Below, piece by piece: positions 53,596-62,551 of a stretch of DNA of 64,000 nt (position 1 is its first letter; each line of letters begins with the position of its first letter). Under the pieces are notes generated by a model. The model worked only from the letters and a program-made list of their open reading frames with translations, had not been told where the DNA came from and searched no databases. The position numbers and the translations under genes are program-made. Source of the DNA: JALYYC01 sp039922495 (GTDB lineage: Bacteria > Chloroflexota > Dormibacteria > CF-121); contig JBDTEO010000037.1 of assembly GCA_039922495.1 (NCBI GenBank), positions 3,291 to 67,290 of the forward strand, written 5' to 3'.

Positions 53596-55554
53596 CTAGG
53601 CGCTCGGCTTCTCGCGAAACCAGAGAGCGCCATCCGCGCCGCGCTCAAACAGGTCGATCGGGCCAGACCGTCGCACGACGGCCCCGGGATCGGCAGTCCA
53701 GAATTGATTGTCTGCCTGTTCCCACGCACTCCAGTTCAACCCGTTCCATGTGCGGTGGTACAACATCGCGCCAAGACCGAGGGCATAGATGTCGAGGTGC
53801 TGGTCTCCCGAGGAAGCCGCCTCAGGACTCGAGGTTAGGATCCCATCAAGCTTTTGCCACCCGAGCCACGCGGTGCCATCCCACCACAGGTGCTGGAGCG
53901 CGCCATGACTATCGGTCGTGAAGACATCGATTCGGTCGGGGCCCCATGACACAGCACCCGGCGAGGAGGCCACGTCACCACCGTCAGTCTCCCAGGTGCT
54001 CCAGCCATTGCCCGCCCACCAGAGGTGCCAGAGGTGATCGTCGATGCCCCGAACGAACACGTCGAGGCGGTTCGGTGCCCAGGAGGCAACCTCCGGCGCC
54101 GCGGCGAGTACGCCTCCTAATCGCTCCCAACTGCTCCAAGCCGTGCCATCCCACCATTTATGCCAGAGCGCGCTATCGGTGCCGCGAATAAAGACGTCGA
54201 GGCGGTTCGGTCCCCACGACACGACGGTGGGATCCGCGGTCAGCTGTCCGCCAAGGAACTCCCAACCGCTCCAGTTCGACCCGGTCCACCACCTGTGCCA
54301 GAGCGCATTGTCAATCCCGTGGATAAAAACGTCGAGCCGATTCGTGCTCCAGCTGGCGACCGCCGGCCCGCCAACCATGAGTCCTCCGAGCGACGTCCAA
54401 CCCGCTGGGCACAGTTGCGATCCCTTGGCCGCCACGATACGCGTTACCGAAGCGTTCACCACCGCAAGCGACAGCGCGCCACTGTTCTGCGCCTGGTCAA
54501 GTGCGGCGAGGGTCGGCTGCCAGTCCGAGGTGCCGATCATGACCATATCCGCCCCGGCTTCGATGGCCGCGACCGCGGCGGAGGCCTGCGAGTAACCGGC
54601 GCTCGAGATCGCCCCGGCCGCCAGCGAGTCCGTCATGGTCACCCCGCCGAAATGGAGCTTGTTCCGTAAATATTGGTAGGTGGGGGCGGCAAGGCTGGCC
54701 GGAAGGCCCCCGGTCAATCCCGGAACCGACGGGTGCCCGACCATCACGACTGGGAGGCCGGCGGAAACCGCCTGCTCGAACGGGATCAGGTCGTTGGCTT
54801 CCAGGACGGAAAGGGCTGGGTCGGTCGCCGGTCCCTGATCCGTGTTGGCGCTGGCGTGCCCAAGGCCCGGAAAGTGTTTGACAACCGGCACGATCCCGGA
54901 CGAACGAAGGCCGTTCGCGGCCGCGAGGCCGTAGGAAGCCGCCACCGGGCCGCTCTCACTGAAGGAACGGTCGTTCTCATCCGCGATGGTGTTTGTCGGG
55001 TTCGCCGTATCGAGAACGGGCGCCAGATCCATGGTGACCCCCAGCGAGCGCATGGCAGAACCGTGGCTGGTGAACGACGACTGCACCCGCGCCGGGCTCC
55101 ATTGGGCAGCCATCTGACGCGCGGAAGGCAATGGTCCGAGGACGTTCGCCAGACGGGCGACGTTGCCCCCCTCCTCATCCGTCGACATCCAGGGATGGAC
55201 CTGCCCCGCGGCGCCGGCGTCGGCGGCCAGGGCCGCCAGCCCGGACTGGATCGATGGTCCGGAACCCGCCGCCGGCTGGCCATAGAGCACGAATCCGCCA
55301 ACCCCTGCTGAGGCGAGCGACCCGGATGCGCCGAGGTCTGAAAATTGCCCGCTGACCATCATGAGTTGGTTGAGGCGTGACGCGATGGACCAGCTCGCAA
55401 CCGGATTGACGCACCCGCCCGAAGCGACGGTCGCCATCGAGCTGGCTGCCCATGCCGGCTGTGTCGCGGACACCAAGGTTGGCACCAGCAGGCTGGTCAA
55501 CAGGACCAGTTGCAGGAGCCTCCGCCGTACTTGTTTGCTCTTTCTACGTCCCAT
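53596..55554 (-). CDS. Secreted GH3 (NagZ-like) hydrolase with PLL-like propeller
   Basis: The ATG at 55554 (MGRRKSKQVRRRLLQLVLL) starts at the signal peptide and gives 652 residues. The GH3 domain (about 45-385) has PWMSTDEEGGNVARL, VTMDLAPVLDTA, VKHFPGLGHASANTDQG and GVTMTDSLAAGAI, the last with the nucleophile Asp. The loop normally carrying the NagZ Asp-x-His pair reads TDQG, so the His is missing. Six PLL-like units fill about 390-652. It is the only PLL gene outside the 0-24 kb cluster. Substrate probably a GlcNAc-type glycan. Confidence 0.87.
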   Translation of the reverse strand: MGRRKSKQVRRRLLQLVLLTSLLVPTLVSATQPAWAASSMATVASGGCVNPVASWSIASRLNQLMMVSGQFSDLGASGSLASAGVGGFVLYGQPAAGSGPSIQSGLAALAADAGAAGQVHPWMSTDEEGGNVARLANVLGPLPSARQMAAQWSPARVQSSFTSHGSAMRSLGVTMDLAPVLDTANPTNTIADENDRSFSESGPVAASYGLAAANGLRSSGIVPVVKHFPGLGHASANTDQGPATDPALSVLEANDLIPFEQAVSAGLPVVMVGHPSVPGLTGGLPASLAAPTYQYLRNKLHFGGVTMTDSLAAGAISSAGYSQASAAVAAIEAGADMVMIGTSDWQPTLAALDQAQNSGALSLAVVNASVTRIVAAKGSQLCPAGWTSLGGLMVGGPAVASWSTNRLDVFIHGIDNALWHRWWTGSNWSGWEFLGGQLTADPTVVSWGPNRLDVFIRGTDSALWHKWWDGTAWSSWERLGGVLAAAPEVASWAPNRLDVFVRGIDDHLWHLWWAGNGWSTWETDGGDVASSPGAVSWGPDRIDVFTTDSHGALQHLWWDGTAWLGWQKLDGILTSSPEAASSGDQHLDIYALGLGAMLYHRTWNGLNWSAWEQADNQFWTADPGAVVRRSGPIDLFERGADGALWFREKPSA

Positions 55555-55711
55555 ATCGGTGGCCTCGCCGTATACGAAACGCGGTGGGACCCCAGTTAGT
55601 TTCAAACCGGACGGAAGGCGCAGCGAGGGACGGTCAGACACGAAGCGATCAAGGAAAACATGGGCCATTCGGCGGATGGTCAACCTTCGGCGCGCACCCG
55701 ACACTAGGCGC

Positions 55712-56899
55712 ATGATCGTAACGCCGCCGACAACAAGTCGTCCTGCAGAGCTCGGTCCCGCCACCCTCCTCCGGCCGATCGCCACGCTGCTCGCCGACAG
55801 CACGTTGACCGAGATCATGATCAACGGACCTGACGCAATCTATGTTGAGCGCGCCGGACGAGTCCTGCTGACGGATCGGCGATTCGATGACGAGAATCAC
55901 CTGCTCAGCGCGATCGACCTGCTCGTCTCGAGCATCGGCCGGCGCATCGATTTCACCGAGCCAGTGTTGGAAGCACGCCTGCCGGACGGCTCCCGACTGA
56001 CCGTCGTGCTGCCACCCGTCGCGGTCGACGGGCCCATGGTCACCATCCGGAAGTTCGCCGCGAGCCCATATGGGATCGAAGACCTGATCGGGTTCGGCAG
56101 CCTCTCGCTGGAGGCCGCGAACTTTCTCCGTTCTGCGGTGCTGGCCAGGGCCAATCTGCTGGTTTCGGGTGGCTCGAGCACCGGAAAGACCACCCTGCTC
56201 AACGCCCTCGCGACCGCCATCCCCGATCAGGAACGGATCGTCACCATCGAGGAGGCCGCCGAACTGTCCTTGCCGCAAGGTCACGTGTGTCGCTTCGAGT
56301 GCATTCCGGCGGGCGAGAAGGTGATGACCCTGCGCCAACTGGTCCGGCACGCCGTCCGGATGCGTCCGGACCGGATTCTCGTCGGCGAGGTGCGCGGCGG
56401 CGAGGCGCTCGACATGCTCCAGGCGATGAACACTGGTCACGACGGTGCGATGAGCACCATCCACGCCAACAGCCCGCGAGATGCGCTCTCCCGCCTCGAG
56501 ACGCTGGTGTTGATGGGCGGGTTCGACCTTCCGGTCCGGGCGATCCGGCAGCAGATCTGCGGCTCGATCAACCTCATCGTCCATGTCAGCCGCCTGGGCG
56601 ACGGCAGCCGCAAGGTCGTCAGCATCGCCGAACTGACCGGGTTCGACGATCCCACGATCGCGGTGCAGGAACTGTTTGCCTCGGAAGCGAACGGCGGTGC
56701 CACGCAGGGTTGGACCCGGCTGATGCCGACTGGAATCCGTCCGCAGATCATGGACAAGATCCATCGACTGCAGGTCGCGGGGCCCGACCTCGCCCGACTT
56801 TACCCCAGGAATCCCGCGGCCACAACGTCGAGTACCCGCCGGTCGACCTCCATCGCGGACCCGGGCGGCATCCCGCAATACGAGCGCCGGCAGCTCTAG
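55712..56899 (+). CDS. CpaF/TadA-type secretion ATPase, solitary
   Basis: The ATG at 55712 gives 395 residues. The type II/IV secretion ATPase fold is clear: LLADSTLTEIMINGPDAIYV at the N-terminus, Walker A VSGGSSTGKTTLLNAL, Walker B DRILVGEVRGGEALD, and the His box STIHANSPRDALSRLETL. CpaF normally powers Flp/Tad pilus assembly with TadB, TadC and prepilins; none is seen on either side here. The C-terminal ~35 residues are Ser/Arg-rich. The gene is divergent from the GH3-PLL gene. Confidence 0.9.
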   Translation: MIVTPPTTSRPAELGPATLLRPIATLLADSTLTEIMINGPDAIYVERAGRVLLTDRRFDDENHLLSAIDLLVSSIGRRIDFTEPVLEARLPDGSRLTVVLPPVAVDGPMVTIRKFAASPYGIEDLIGFGSLSLEAANFLRSAVLARANLLVSGGSSTGKTTLLNALATAIPDQERIVTIEEAAELSLPQGHVCRFECIPAGEKVMTLRQLVRHAVRMRPDRILVGEVRGGEALDMLQAMNTGHDGAMSTIHANSPRDALSRLETLVLMGGFDLPVRAIRQQICGSINLIVHVSRLGDGSRKVVSIAELTGFDDPTIAVQELFASEANGGATQGWTRLMPTGIRPQIMDKIHRLQVAGPDLARLYPRNPAATTSSTRRSTSIADPGGIPQYERRQL

Positions 56900-56950
56900 C
56901 CGAGCGACCAGCCATTCGACCCCGAGGCAGCCCCGTTGCCGGTCTTCTCA

Positions 56951-57011
56951 CGGTGAGGTAGCCGGCGTCCTCGAGCTTGCGTAGGTGCGTGATCAGGTTG
57001 CCGCGACCGAG
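56951..57011 (-). pseudogene. Winged-helix regulator remnant
   Basis: The minus strand encodes GRGNLITHLRKLEDAGYLT, the recognition helix and wing start of a small winged-helix transcriptional regulator (HTH_34/MarR-like). Stop codons in frame lie just upstream and no N-terminal part is found, so only a fragment survives. It marks the start of the accessory region. Confidence 0.4.
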
Positions 57012-57031
57012 CCGTCAGCCTAAGCGTGTAG

Positions 57032-57184
57032 CAGGCGCCCGCATTTGAATTGCGAAAGCCGCTTGATGCGCTGGTTTCAGCGGCGAATCAGGAAAATGGC
57101 TGGGTCAACTGGTCAGGTCTGGCAACTCTCCTGACCGACATAGGCGAAGTCGGCTTGCCGGGCCTGCAGGTACTTAGCGCGTAG
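57032..57184 (+). repeat. DGW module copy A (short coding repeat)
   Basis: The frame after a TAG (57029-57031) encodes PLDALVSAANQENGWVNWSG followed by LATLLTDIGEVGLP and ends at 57184. A TTG at 57050 could start it. The NGWVNWSGLATLL core is shared with five other copies, with mainly third-base differences. It loosely resembles the N-terminal half of a LOTUS/OST-HTH winged helix, but the usual C-terminal half is absent. The bases from 57185 to 57311 hold nothing recognised. Confidence 0.6.
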
Positions 57185-57311
57185 TGCGCGTAGCCGCAGC
57201 GGCCTCGAAAGCGAGGAGGTTCCTGCGAGCTCGGTCTCCGGAATCCGGTACTGCGGACAGGGTGACCAACAGGTGCACCGCCCCCAGGCGGACCACCGAC
57301 CGAGGACGCCG

Positions 57312-58760
57312 TTATCGTTGATAGTCAAATGGTTGGGCAAACGCGACACTCGCCGTGCAAGAGCCAGATTGGTGCTCGATCTTGAGATTTGTTTCAGAAA
57401 TCAACTCAATAAGAATCCGACCTGGCATCCCGGAAGCCTGATAGCAGTAGATAGCATCGCCTGGCGTGACCTCAGAAAATTCCCGGTTGAGGGTGCCCGA
57501 ATGGGTTGGATCAAACCGCCATTCACCGCGTTGGGTGATGGTTCCGCCGATCGATATCACGGCGATTCTCGGGTCGACATTTTCGTGAGCCAGAGCGAGC
57601 AACTTTCTGATGTCATTACTGGTTTGCGCGGGCGTACCGTTGAACCAATTCCCCTGCAATGTACCTTGCTTGTCTTGAAAGACTTCTCCGCAACCCTGGG
57701 CAAGGTGCCTGCCATCGCCCCCGCGACCGAGCAGCAGCTGCAGGCTGGTTTTGAGGCTCCCTTCGTAGTATTTAAGCGCGCAGCTTGCCTGTAAGTCGTA
57801 ATGGTGATCCGGGTTGGCGACGTACGGCGCCGGGACGCGCCAATCATCACTTGAAAAGTCCAAAGCGGCTGACGACTTGCCGCCGGCTGTACCGAGCTGC
57901 TCTCCGGCCCGGACTTCAATGTTCACCTCAGCGGCACAGTGCTCGTACAGGCTTCCATTACCAATTGAGTAGGGTGTTTCGCAGTTGTCGAAGTCGATGC
58001 CAGCCAGACGCCCGGCGAGACTCGAAACATGGCCGAAAGCACCACTAACTTCTCGGCACGGGGCGAAGTTCATGTAGTAATCGGTGTTCACGATTTTCCC
58101 GTTCGTTGTCTGAACCTGACGCCCGATCCTGAACACGGTGATATCTCCGGGAGCAAAGAGCTTCACGGTTTCCGTCGGGGCATTGGTCCCATTGGCCGCC
58201 CCACGCGTAATTACGAAATAGAGGTGATCGCTTGGGAGTGGCGTGAAGTTGCCGAGAGGCAGGATGTAGCTGAGTTTGTCGGGCTCGATAGGAGATACCG
58301 AGTAAAGTGCCCCCGCCGAACAGCTGGGCAGGGTCGCCTGAACGCCATGTATCTGGTCAGTCGAGGACGACGGCGAGGGTGACGCTGAAGTTGAGCTGGA
58401 TGGTGACGGAGTGGCAGTCGCCCAAGTCCTGGTGGTGGCGGAGGTGACTTTCGGTTGTCGGAACGTCAGGAACAGCCCCCCGCCAGCGAGGAGGAATATA
58501 AGCGCACTCGCGGCCGCTGCGACCCAGACTCGTTTCACCTGGAGCCGTAACGGCGCCCGAAGGACGATCTTCTCCGCCGCAGGCGAGGCTGGACCTCTGA
58601 GGCGGACCGGCCGCCCACCACCTCCGCATGATGCCCCGCTCGATCCATGGCGTCTGGCCACACCGTTCGAGCAGTACGGGCCGGAAGGTGAGGAGGTCAC
58701 GGAGGTGGTCGCGGGCCTGGGCGTCCGAACACCCGAGATTTCGGCGTAGAGACCGATCAC
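57312..58760 (-). CDS. Membrane-anchored extracellular protein, function unknown
   Basis: The frame gives up to 482 residues from a GTG. One transmembrane helix (about 79-100; VWVAAAASALIFLLAGGGLF) is followed by a Ser/Pro/Thr linker (SPSSSTSASPSPSSSTD) and a large extracellular domain (about 135-482) containing eight or so cysteines. The N-terminal ~75 residues are Pro/Arg/Gly-rich and may not be translated; a GTG just before VKRVWVAAA is an alternative start. No family is recognised. Base composition is lower in GC than the core region. Confidence 0.6.
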   Translation of the reverse strand: MIGLYAEISGVRTPRPATTSVTSSPSGPYCSNGVARRHGSSGASCGGGGRPVRLRGPASPAAEKIVLRAPLRLQVKRVWVAAAASALIFLLAGGGLFLTFRQPKVTSATTRTWATATPSPSSSTSASPSPSSSTDQIHGVQATLPSCSAGALYSVSPIEPDKLSYILPLGNFTPLPSDHLYFVITRGAANGTNAPTETVKLFAPGDITVFRIGRQVQTTNGKIVNTDYYMNFAPCREVSGAFGHVSSLAGRLAGIDFDNCETPYSIGNGSLYEHCAAEVNIEVRAGEQLGTAGGKSSAALDFSSDDWRVPAPYVANPDHHYDLQASCALKYYEGSLKTSLQLLLGRGGDGRHLAQGCGEVFQDKQGTLQGNWFNGTPAQTSNDIRKLLALAHENVDPRIAVISIGGTITQRGEWRFDPTHSGTLNREFSEVTPGDAIYCYQASGMPGRILIELISETNLKIEHQSGSCTASVAFAQPFDYQR

Positions 58761-58823
58761 GTCCTCCGGCTGGAGGTATACGGTCTCCTATCTCGAATCT
58801 GGCAGCCTCGAGCGTCGGCGGTC

Positions 58824-59030
58824 GTGCGCCTCAGGGATACGAAACGCCTCTTCACCGCCCGTCTACACTCGTATATCCGTCTTGTTAAGAGCGCGGCGCG
58901 CAGGCCGGTGGGCCAAAAGCTTGAAGGCGATGGCTGGGTCAACTGGTCAGGTCTAGCAACAATGCTTTCCGAGATCGGCGATGGGTTCACGAACGCGCTC
59001 GGCCGCTTGGCGGTCGGAGGTGGCTGCTGA
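58824..59030 (+). repeat. DGW module copy B (68-codon frame)
   Basis: The frame from 58824 encodes a 68-residue peptide whose second half reads KLEGDGWVNWSGLATMLSEI then GDGFTNALGRLAVGGGC and a stop. It is the longest uninterrupted version of the module, with a preceding helix (YIRLVKSAARRPVGQ). It sits between the divergent starts of the 57312 and Fic genes; whether it is expressed as a small protein is unknown. Confidence 0.6.
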
Positions 59031-59146
59031 ATCTAATTGACGGCTACTTTCATAGAGGTGACCCACAGGGTCCAGTATTAAAGTTAAGCCTATTGTGCTT
59101 TAATAAGCCTCGAGCTAATGAAAGCAGCCATTCGTAGCGGCCAGCC

Positions 59147-60367
59147 GTGAAACGTGGCATCCAAGGTACCCTCCTGCTGAAGCGGACGCCAGCAGAGTCG
59201 TTCAGTGCGTTTGTCCCGCGATCCCTTCCTCCGGAGCCGCCCATATCCGTCGACAGCGAGATGCAGGACCTGATCGAGCGGGCAAACCGCGCCCTGGGAC
59301 GGTTGGATGGCATCACGATGCTCATTCCTGACATATGGCTTTTTTTGTATTACTACGTCCGCAAGGAGGCGGTCCTATCGTCGCAGATCGAGGGCACCCA
59401 ATCGACGCTCTCAGACCTCCTTCTGTTCGAGAGCAAGGAAGTCCCCGGCGTCCCTCTGAACGACGTTCAGGAGGTTTCGAATTATGTGGCGGCAATGACC
59501 CATGGGCTGAAGCGGATCAAGGAAGGGTTTCCGCTCTCGCTTCGTCTCCTTCGCGAGATTCATGAAAAGCTTCTCGCTAAAGGCCGCGGTAGCAGCAAGG
59601 GCCCGGGGGAGTTTCGGTCCACTCAAAACTGGGTCGGAGGTAGCCGACCTGGGAACGCGGAGTTTGTCCCGCCGCCTCCTGGCGAGGTGGTCGCGGCCAT
59701 GGGAGCATTGGAACTGTTCCTGCATAACAAGCCGAGCAAGACACCCCTTCTGATGAAGGCAGCGCTCGCCCACGTCCAGTTTGAATCGATCCATCCATTC
59801 CAAGATGGGAATGGTCGTCTGGGCCGTTTGCTAATTAGCCTCCTAATGTGCTCAGAGGGGGCGCTGAGCGAGCCGCTCCTCTATCTGAGTCTGTATTTCA
59901 AGCGGAACCGCAGACAGTACTTCGAACTTCTGCAAGACGTCCGGATGGAAGGGGAATGGGAGAGATGGCTAGCGTTCTTCCTGGAAGGAGTCATCGAGAC
60001 ATCCGAACAGGCCGTCGAGACCGCTAGACGTATCCTCGCACTGTTCGAGGAAGATCGAAAGAAGATCGAGAAGCTGGGCAGCTCAAGTGGGTCGGCGTTG
60101 CGAGTCCATCATTTGTTGCAGAAGAAGGTATATGCCTCGATCTCCTCCGCCGTTGGTGAACTCAAACTGACCTATCCAACTGTTTCGCGTTCAATTGATG
60201 AGCTCGTGAAGCTCACCATCGTCCAGGAGGTTACAGGACAAAAGCGCGGTCGCATTTTCGCGTATGGAGCATATCTGCGGATCCTCAGCGAAGGGACGGA
60301 GCCACTCAGGGACCAGCCACAAAATGCCGGGATCGCTTCGGGGCACACGCTGTCCCGGCCGGCCTAA
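59147..60367 (+). CDS. Fic family protein (class II, predicted AMP-transferase)
   Basis: The 406-residue protein has the N-terminal inhibitory helix motif (S/T)xxxE(G/N) in LSSQIEGTQST (Glu82) and the catalytic Fic motif HPFQDGNGRLGRLL with His216. The C-terminus is a winged helix (about 320-390; ISSAVGELKLTYPTVSRSID). Fic enzymes transfer AMP or other nucleotide moieties to target hydroxyls, and class II members are self-inhibited. The GTG start has no clear ribosome site; an AT-rich stretch (59085-59120) upstream may hold its promoter. Confidence 0.92.
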   Translation: MKRGIQGTLLLKRTPAESFSAFVPRSLPPEPPISVDSEMQDLIERANRALGRLDGITMLIPDIWLFLYYYVRKEAVLSSQIEGTQSTLSDLLLFESKEVPGVPLNDVQEVSNYVAAMTHGLKRIKEGFPLSLRLLREIHEKLLAKGRGSSKGPGEFRSTQNWVGGSRPGNAEFVPPPPGEVVAAMGALELFLHNKPSKTPLLMKAALAHVQFESIHPFQDGNGRLGRLLISLLMCSEGALSEPLLYLSLYFKRNRRQYFELLQDVRMEGEWERWLAFFLEGVIETSEQAVETARRILALFEEDRKKIEKLGSSSGSALRVHHLLQKKVYASISSAVGELKLTYPTVSRSIDELVKLTIVQEVTGQKRGRIFAYGAYLRILSEGTEPLRDQPQNAGIASGHTLSRPA

Positions 60368-60375
60368 GCGACTGA

Positions 60376-60519
60376 CAGTTAGTCGCCCGAGAGGCGGTCG
60401 TAAGGCCCTCGTGCCTGGAAGGCGATGGCTGGGCTGACTGGTCAGGTTTGGCAACTTTGCTAGCTGCGACGGCCGACGCCTTGGCTACCTCGGTGCGACG
60501 CTTCGTCGGATCCCGCTAA
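60376..60519 (+). repeat. DGW module copy C
   Basis: Just after the Fic stop, a frame beginning past a TGA (60373-60375) reads VVRPSCLEGDGWADWSGLAT then LLAATADALATSVRRFVGSR and a stop at 60519. No start codon is visible. The last codons and stop are duplicated in the tandem repeat that follows. The stretch 60549-60715 holds no supported gene. Confidence 0.6.
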
Positions 60520-60548
60520 GAAAACTTCGTCGGATCCCACTAAGAAAA
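60501..60548 (+). repeat. 24-bp tandem repeat, two copies
   Basis: The unit CTTCGTCGGATCCCGCTAAG plus AAAA occurs twice head to tail with one G/A mismatch. The first copy encodes the C-terminus and stop of DGW module copy C; the second is non-coding. It looks like a slip-strand duplication. Confidence 0.8.
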
Positions 60549-60715
60549 CCAGAAAGCGCCGTCGTCGCTCGTTAGAACGCAAGTTAGGCAACCATCGCCG
60601 ACGGTCGAGGCCATCTAGCCGCCGCCGAACTGGAACTCGTTCGGCAGGCCAGCATGGGAGACGGCGCCTTGTTTGCTCCTAGAGAACGGCCACCTCCCTA
60701 CGGGAGAATAGGGGC

Positions 60716-61774
60716 ATCGCTGAGGCCAACGACTGCCCGCTTGGTGGAGCCCACGAGTGGGGCGCGGCTCACCCGAGCCTTTGGGCTAAGCTCCGCGACT
60801 GGCTGGCCCACGGTGGGTCTTGGGGGGCGGGACACCTTGTCTGCCAGCGCTGCGGATCCTCCGATCCGCTCGGTGGACGCTATACGGTTCTCACCGGTTG
60901 GCAGAAGCACGGCCTTTTCTCACTCCCCGGGCCTCTCCACCGCTTGATCCAGGTCTATCGGCGCCGGCGGAGTATTCGGGCCGACCCCGTAGGCTATCTC
61001 ATTGCTCTTCTCATCGGCGGTGCCCTCGGCCTCGCCGCTTACTGGGCGTTCCGATGGCCGTGGTGGGCGCTGCCGATCGGGCTCCTCCTTTTGGTGTGGC
61101 TGCCTTCACTGTGGTCGGTTATCTGGGCCCCCTCGCCAGCCGGCCTGGGCAGCCCAACAAGAGGACTGCTCTATGTCCTGGAGCCTCGCCGGGCAAATGA
61201 GAAGGCGAGGCAAGAGATCGAGGATGTCTTCCGCTTTCCTCCCTGGCCTCTTTTCGGGCTGCCACCCTCATGGCAAGGCAAGCGGTTTCTGGGCGGGCAT
61301 TCGGTGTCCGACAGGACTATCAGTGCTCTTGCCCTCGCACACGGGGACCCATGGAATCCGGACACTGCACTGCTTCGGGTCCAAGTCAGCGGGAGGGACG
61401 AACCGCTGCGCTTCCTTGCAGAAAACCTTTGGCATGTGGCCGCGCGCCCACCAGAGGGGCTACTCCCCGAGGAGTTCTCAGTCTGGAGCACTAAGCAGAT
61501 GATTGAGATTCGGGCGAGACCAGACCCGGACTGGGGTCACCAAACGATCCCTATCGACGGGATTCCAGTCGAGTGCGACTTTCTGGGCGAGGGGCACTGC
61601 TGGGTCGGCCAGGCGACGATCGGCAATGTTTTTCTGACACTAACTGGTACGAACTTCCCGGTTGAAGACGCAGCGCTGGTCAAGATTGCCGACGTGGAGC
61701 CTTACATCCAAGGCGGCCGCGACCTTGCCGAGGAGTGGCGCCACGCCGACCAGCGGGGCGGCCCGCTCCGTTAA
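60716..61774 (+). CDS. Membrane protein with N-terminal Cys/His cluster, function unknown
   Basis: The frame is open from 60683 to the stop at 61774, but no ATG, GTG or TTG occurs before the TTG at 60944 (276 residues). The upstream part is protein-like: CPLGGAHEW, WAKLRDWLAHGGSW and LVCQRCGSSDP suggest a small zinc-binding domain, so an ATC at 60716 preceded by AGGGG, or a frameshift, is considered. Two transmembrane helices (PVGYLIALLIGGALGLAAYW and WWALPIGLLLLVWLP) follow, then a cytoplasmic or external domain of about 200 residues. No family recognised. Confidence 0.55.
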   Translation: MAEANDCPLGGAHEWGAAHPSLWAKLRDWLAHGGSWGAGHLVCQRCGSSDPLGGRYTVLTGWQKHGLFSLPGPLHRLIQVYRRRRSIRADPVGYLIALLIGGALGLAAYWAFRWPWWALPIGLLLLVWLPSLWSVIWAPSPAGLGSPTRGLLYVLEPRRANEKARQEIEDVFRFPPWPLFGLPPSWQGKRFLGGHSVSDRTISALALAHGDPWNPDTALLRVQVSGRDEPLRFLAENLWHVAARPPEGLLPEEFSVWSTKQMIEIRARPDPDWGHQTIPIDGIPVECDFLGEGHCWVGQATIGNVFLTLTGTNFPVEDAALVKIADVEPYIQGGRDLAEEWRHADQRGGPLR

Positions 61775-61923
61775 GGAAGTCGGCTTGTATACATCCAAGC
61801 GGCCACCCGCTAAGCTGGGTCTATTGGTCGGGTTTGGCAACGCTGCTTGCCGGAGGTGCCCGGACAATCTTCGCCTCCGTCGACCACCTCTTAGCGCGGC
61901 CAACTTACTCAGAGACCGCGTAA
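61735..61923 (+). repeat. DGW module copy D
   Basis: A frame overlapping the end of the preceding gene reads HPLSWVYWSGLATLLAGGAR then TIFASVDHLLARPTYSETA and a stop at 61923. The DG of the core is changed to LS but WV.WSGLATLL is intact. It is the most diverged complete copy. Confidence 0.5.
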
Positions 61924-61990
61924 GACCATTACTCATGGACGACGTGCCGATGACGCCGATGTTAACGGCTGCGGAGGCGACAATGGAACC

Positions 61991-62449
61991 GTGCAACACC
62001 GGCCGGGGTCCTTTAGTTGGAGTGAGGATTTTGACGAGGGCCTCAACTACTGGTTTTGGCCGCGTCGTGCCGGGGTCATCGCGGATGGCGCCCTCGTCGA
62101 GGAGGCGCGCCAGGTCATCAGCCAGGATGCGTTCGCGACGTACAGGCGCCTCGCGCTGGAATCCCGCCGGCAGGAGTACCTGCTGGAGTGGCACCGGTGG
62201 AAGCGCGATCAAGTTGTGGCGGCTAGCGAGGAGTCCCGCGCCACGTCCGCACGCGTCAGCAGGGCTCATTACCGGGCAATGGCTGCTGTCGGCCTTCCGT
62301 CGTTCCGTGTTCACTGGGTCATGGCGCCGTTTGGTGAACGTTGGCTCTTTCCGTCAGACATCGCGGCGCTAGGCGTCGAGAGCGCCACTGCAGAGCAGCG
62401 ACGCCAGGCGGTTCTAGACGCAGCCCGAGCGCTAAGGGATGGACCCTAG
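61991..62449 (+). CDS. Hypothetical protein, possibly truncated by a stop before a DGW module
   Basis: The 152-residue frame starts at GTG and is rich in Trp, Arg and Ala (DEGLNYWFWPRRAGVIAD, YRRLALESRRQEYLLEWHRW), with a helical character. It ends RRQAVLDAARALRDGP, TAG, and the same frame continues directly into DGW module copy E. The helix before the stop resembles the helix preceding the core in copies B and C, so this may once have been one longer protein. No family recognised; the frame is also open upstream of the GTG. Confidence 0.45.
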   Translation: MQHRPGSFSWSEDFDEGLNYWFWPRRAGVIADGALVEEARQVISQDAFATYRRLALESRRQEYLLEWHRWKRDQVVAASEESRATSARVSRAHYRAMAAVGLPSFRVHWVMAPFGERWLFPSDIAALGVESATAEQRRQAVLDAARALRDGP

Positions 62450-62551
62450 CCTGAAGGCGATGCCTGGGTCAATTGGTCAGGTTTGGCAACTCTGGTCGAC
62501 GTCTTGAGCGAGGAATTTTCGAATTCTCTTCGTCGTTTCTATGAGCGCTAG
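62450..62551 (+). repeat. DGW module copy E, in frame after the stop of the preceding gene
   Basis: Immediately after TAG (62447-62449) the frame reads PEGDAWVNWSGLATLVDVLS then EEFSNSLRRFYER and a second TAG at 62551. It abuts the stop of the convergent Vgb-like gene. Only one nonsense codon separates it from the 61991 frame. Confidence 0.6.

Noticed and set aside
55649..56878. 409-codon minus-strand frame opposite the CpaF-type ATPase
   Set aside because: The plus strand has intact Walker and His-box motifs; the antisense translation has none.
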